Of a stretch of DNA of 5,864 bases, positions 5,129-5,864 are shown one piece after another. The DNA is taken from positions 1 to 5,864 of the forward strand of contig JAEWDJ010000490.1 in assembly GCA_023390155.1 (NCBI GenBank). The letters run 5' to 3'. The stretch comes from Actinomycetes bacterium (GTDB lineage: Bacteria; Actinomycetota; Actinomycetes; Actinomycetales; Microbacteriaceae). A model generated the notes under the pieces. That model did no database searches, was not told where the DNA came from, and saw only the letters and a program-made list of their open reading frames with translations. A program made the position numbers and the translations under genes. Each line of letters starts with the position of its first letter. The stretch's first letter is position 1.

Positions 5129-5527
5129 TCAGCCCGACGGGTTCTCGACCGGGGTGCCGTCCGGGTCGGTGTCGTGGTCGGGGTCGACCTCGGGCGGCGG
5201 CGGGTCGTCGGCCGGGCGTACGACGGCGGTGAGCGGCTCAGGGAGACTGTAGAGCCGCGTGATCTCGTCGATCCGGGCGCTCATGTAGTCCTCGGCGTCC
5301 GCGTTGTCCGGCTCGGAGAGCTGTTCCGACGCGGTCTCGGCCATCATGACGGTGGATGCGTTGATCAGGAACGTGGCGTCCACGTCGTTGCCGTCAGGGC
5401 CGATGGCGTGCATCGTCACCAGATCGGAGCCTCCGCGCTGGCCGATGAGGCGGGCGAACTCCAGCAGCAGGTCGGCGGCCTCATCGCCGACCAGGAGGGA
5501 CTTCTCGGCGAACGTCACGTGTTTCAT
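5129..5527 (-). CDS. Soluble protein of unknown function with an acidic, proline-rich tail
   Basis: This 132-residue protein starts at ATG 5527-5525 and stops at TGA 5131-5129. It has no membrane segment and no cysteine. Residues 1 to about 65 (MKHVTFAEKSLLVGDEAADL, then LVTMHAIGPDGNDVDATFLI) look like a compact alpha/beta domain. Residues 72-93 contain EPDNADAEDYMSARIDEITRLY, probably a helix. From about 105 the chain becomes a likely disordered tail of Pro, Asp and Glu (DDPPPPEVDPDHDTDPDG). I do not recognise a named family; it resembles uncharacterised conserved actinobacterial proteins. No Shine-Dalgarno precedes the ATG, but TATCGT ends seven bases before it, suggesting a leaderless mRNA. 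It is the first gene of a probable operon with the two-helix membrane protein 12 bases downstream, so the two products may act together at the membrane; that is inference. Confidence 0.8.
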   Translation of the reverse strand: MKHVTFAEKSLLVGDEAADLLLEFARLIGQRGGSDLVTMHAIGPDGNDVDATFLINASTVMMAETASEQLSEPDNADAEDYMSARIDEITRLYSLPEPLTAVVRPADDPPPPEVDPDHDTDPDGTPVENPSG

Positions 5528-5534
5528 AGTCGCG

Positions 5535-5540
5535 ACGATA
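5535..5540 (-). promoter_or_regulatory. Candidate -10 box of the 132/94-residue operon, leaderless
   Basis: TATCGT on the minus strand matches TANNNT and ends seven bases before ATG 5527, the usual distance from a -10 box to the transcription start. No good -35 box is seen at 16-18 bases. An eight-base palindrome, GTCGCGAC (5529-5536), overlaps the box and the presumed start and could be an operator. Confidence 0.4.
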
Positions 5541-5596
5541 GGCCGTCGATCGGCAGGCGCAGCCGGTTGACATCGGGGGAGACGGCGGGGTGGGAG

Positions 5597-5848
5597 TCAG
5601 CCCGCGTCCAGCACCCGCACCAGGTCGTCGCTGTGCACGTGCCCGTCGACGACGGCGACGCCCGCTCGCGCGCACGACCGCAGGAGCGCCTCCACGTCGA
5701 CGGCGAGCAGCGACGCGAGCACATAGCAGCCGATGGGGCCGCGCTGGGCGCGGGAGCGGACCGTGCCGGTGGAGATGCCGAGCACCGCGGCCATCGCGCC
5801 GATCGAGTAGCCGGCCGCGGCGAGGCCGCCGAGGAGGAGCCGGGTCAC
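5597..5848 (-). CDS. Small helix-turn-helix-like protein, possibly partial
   Basis: This reads as 83 residues from GTG 5848-5846 to TGA 5599-5597. GYSIGAMAAVLGISTGTVRSRAQR (13-36) has the shape of a helix-turn-helix: a first helix with small residues, a Gly in the turn (LGIS) and a recognition helix starting at TGTVRSR. This suggests DNA binding. The rest (37-83) reads VLASLLAVDVEALLRSC and then VVDGHVHSDDLVRVLDAG, which may be a small dimerisation or ligand domain. GAGG eight bases upstream gives the GTG some support. However, the frame stays open to the window edge (REAFR before the GTG), so the true start may lie outside. No regulator family can be named with confidence. It is 69 bases upstream of the 132/94-residue operon on the same strand and might regulate it, but nothing shows this directly. 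Confidence 0.65.
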   Translation of the reverse strand: MTRLLLGGLAAAGYSIGAMAAVLGISTGTVRSRAQRGPIGCYVLASLLAVDVEALLRSCARAGVAVVDGHVHSDDLVRVLDAG

Positions 5849-5864
5849 GCGGAACGCCTCACGC

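Noticed and set aside
5567..5572. TTGACA on the plus strand as a -35 promoter box
   Set aside because: No -10 box follows at 16-18 bases and no plus-strand gene lies downstream.
1..5864. Mobile elements, CRISPR arrays, tRNA or rRNA genes
   Set aside because: I found no transposase or integrase motif, no terminal inverted repeats, no regularly spaced repeats and no cloverleaf or rRNA-like sequence. The only tandem repeat is the short one at 4793-4838.

Overview
The window is high-GC DNA (well over 65% GC by eye). Codons are strongly biased to G or C at the third position, several starts are GTG, and genes are packed tightly with short hairpins between convergent neighbours. This fits an actinobacterium, probably of the Microbacteriaceae (Leifsonia/Microbacterium type). 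The family assignment is an impression from protein flavour, not a measured result. I see no insertion sequence, phage gene, CRISPR array, tRNA or rRNA. It looks like ordinary chromosomal backbone with several uncharacterised small genes.

Layout from left to right. (1) The last codons of a plus-strand gene that begins outside the window. (2) A minus-strand pair: a CorA-type magnesium/divalent-cation channel (553-1521) followed by a three-helix membrane protein of unknown function (128-517). The corA start overlaps the stop of a 14-codon upstream reading frame (1518-1562), a possible regulatory leader peptide. (3) A 45-residue very acidic protein on the plus strand (1631-1768), divergent from corA. 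(4) A minus-strand DUF998-like membrane protein (1787-2383), convergent with the acidic gene. A perfect 16-base palindrome fills the gap between those two stops. (5) A divergent plus-strand dGTPase-like HD-domain triphosphohydrolase (2491-3966). (6) A convergent minus-strand PAP2 phosphatase (4012-4692), with nested hairpins in the gap. (7) A minus-strand pair of unknown genes: a soluble 132-residue protein (5129-5527) and a two-helix membrane protein (4832-5116) whose ribosome binding site abuts the upstream stop, so the two are probably translated together. (8) A small helix-turn-helix-like protein at the right edge, possibly continuing beyond the window.

The genes do not form one pathway. 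The recognisable jobs are cation uptake (CorA), dNTP breakdown (Dgt-like) and dephosphorylation of lipid phosphates or similar substrates (PAP2). A recurring feature is a TANNNT -10 box ending 6-7 bases before a start codon with no Shine-Dalgarno sequence. It occurs before four reading frames and suggests leaderless transcripts. The observation most worth following is the short leader frame in front of corA. It begins Met-Glu-Pro, as enterobacterial MgtL does, and meets the corA start in an ATGA overlap.
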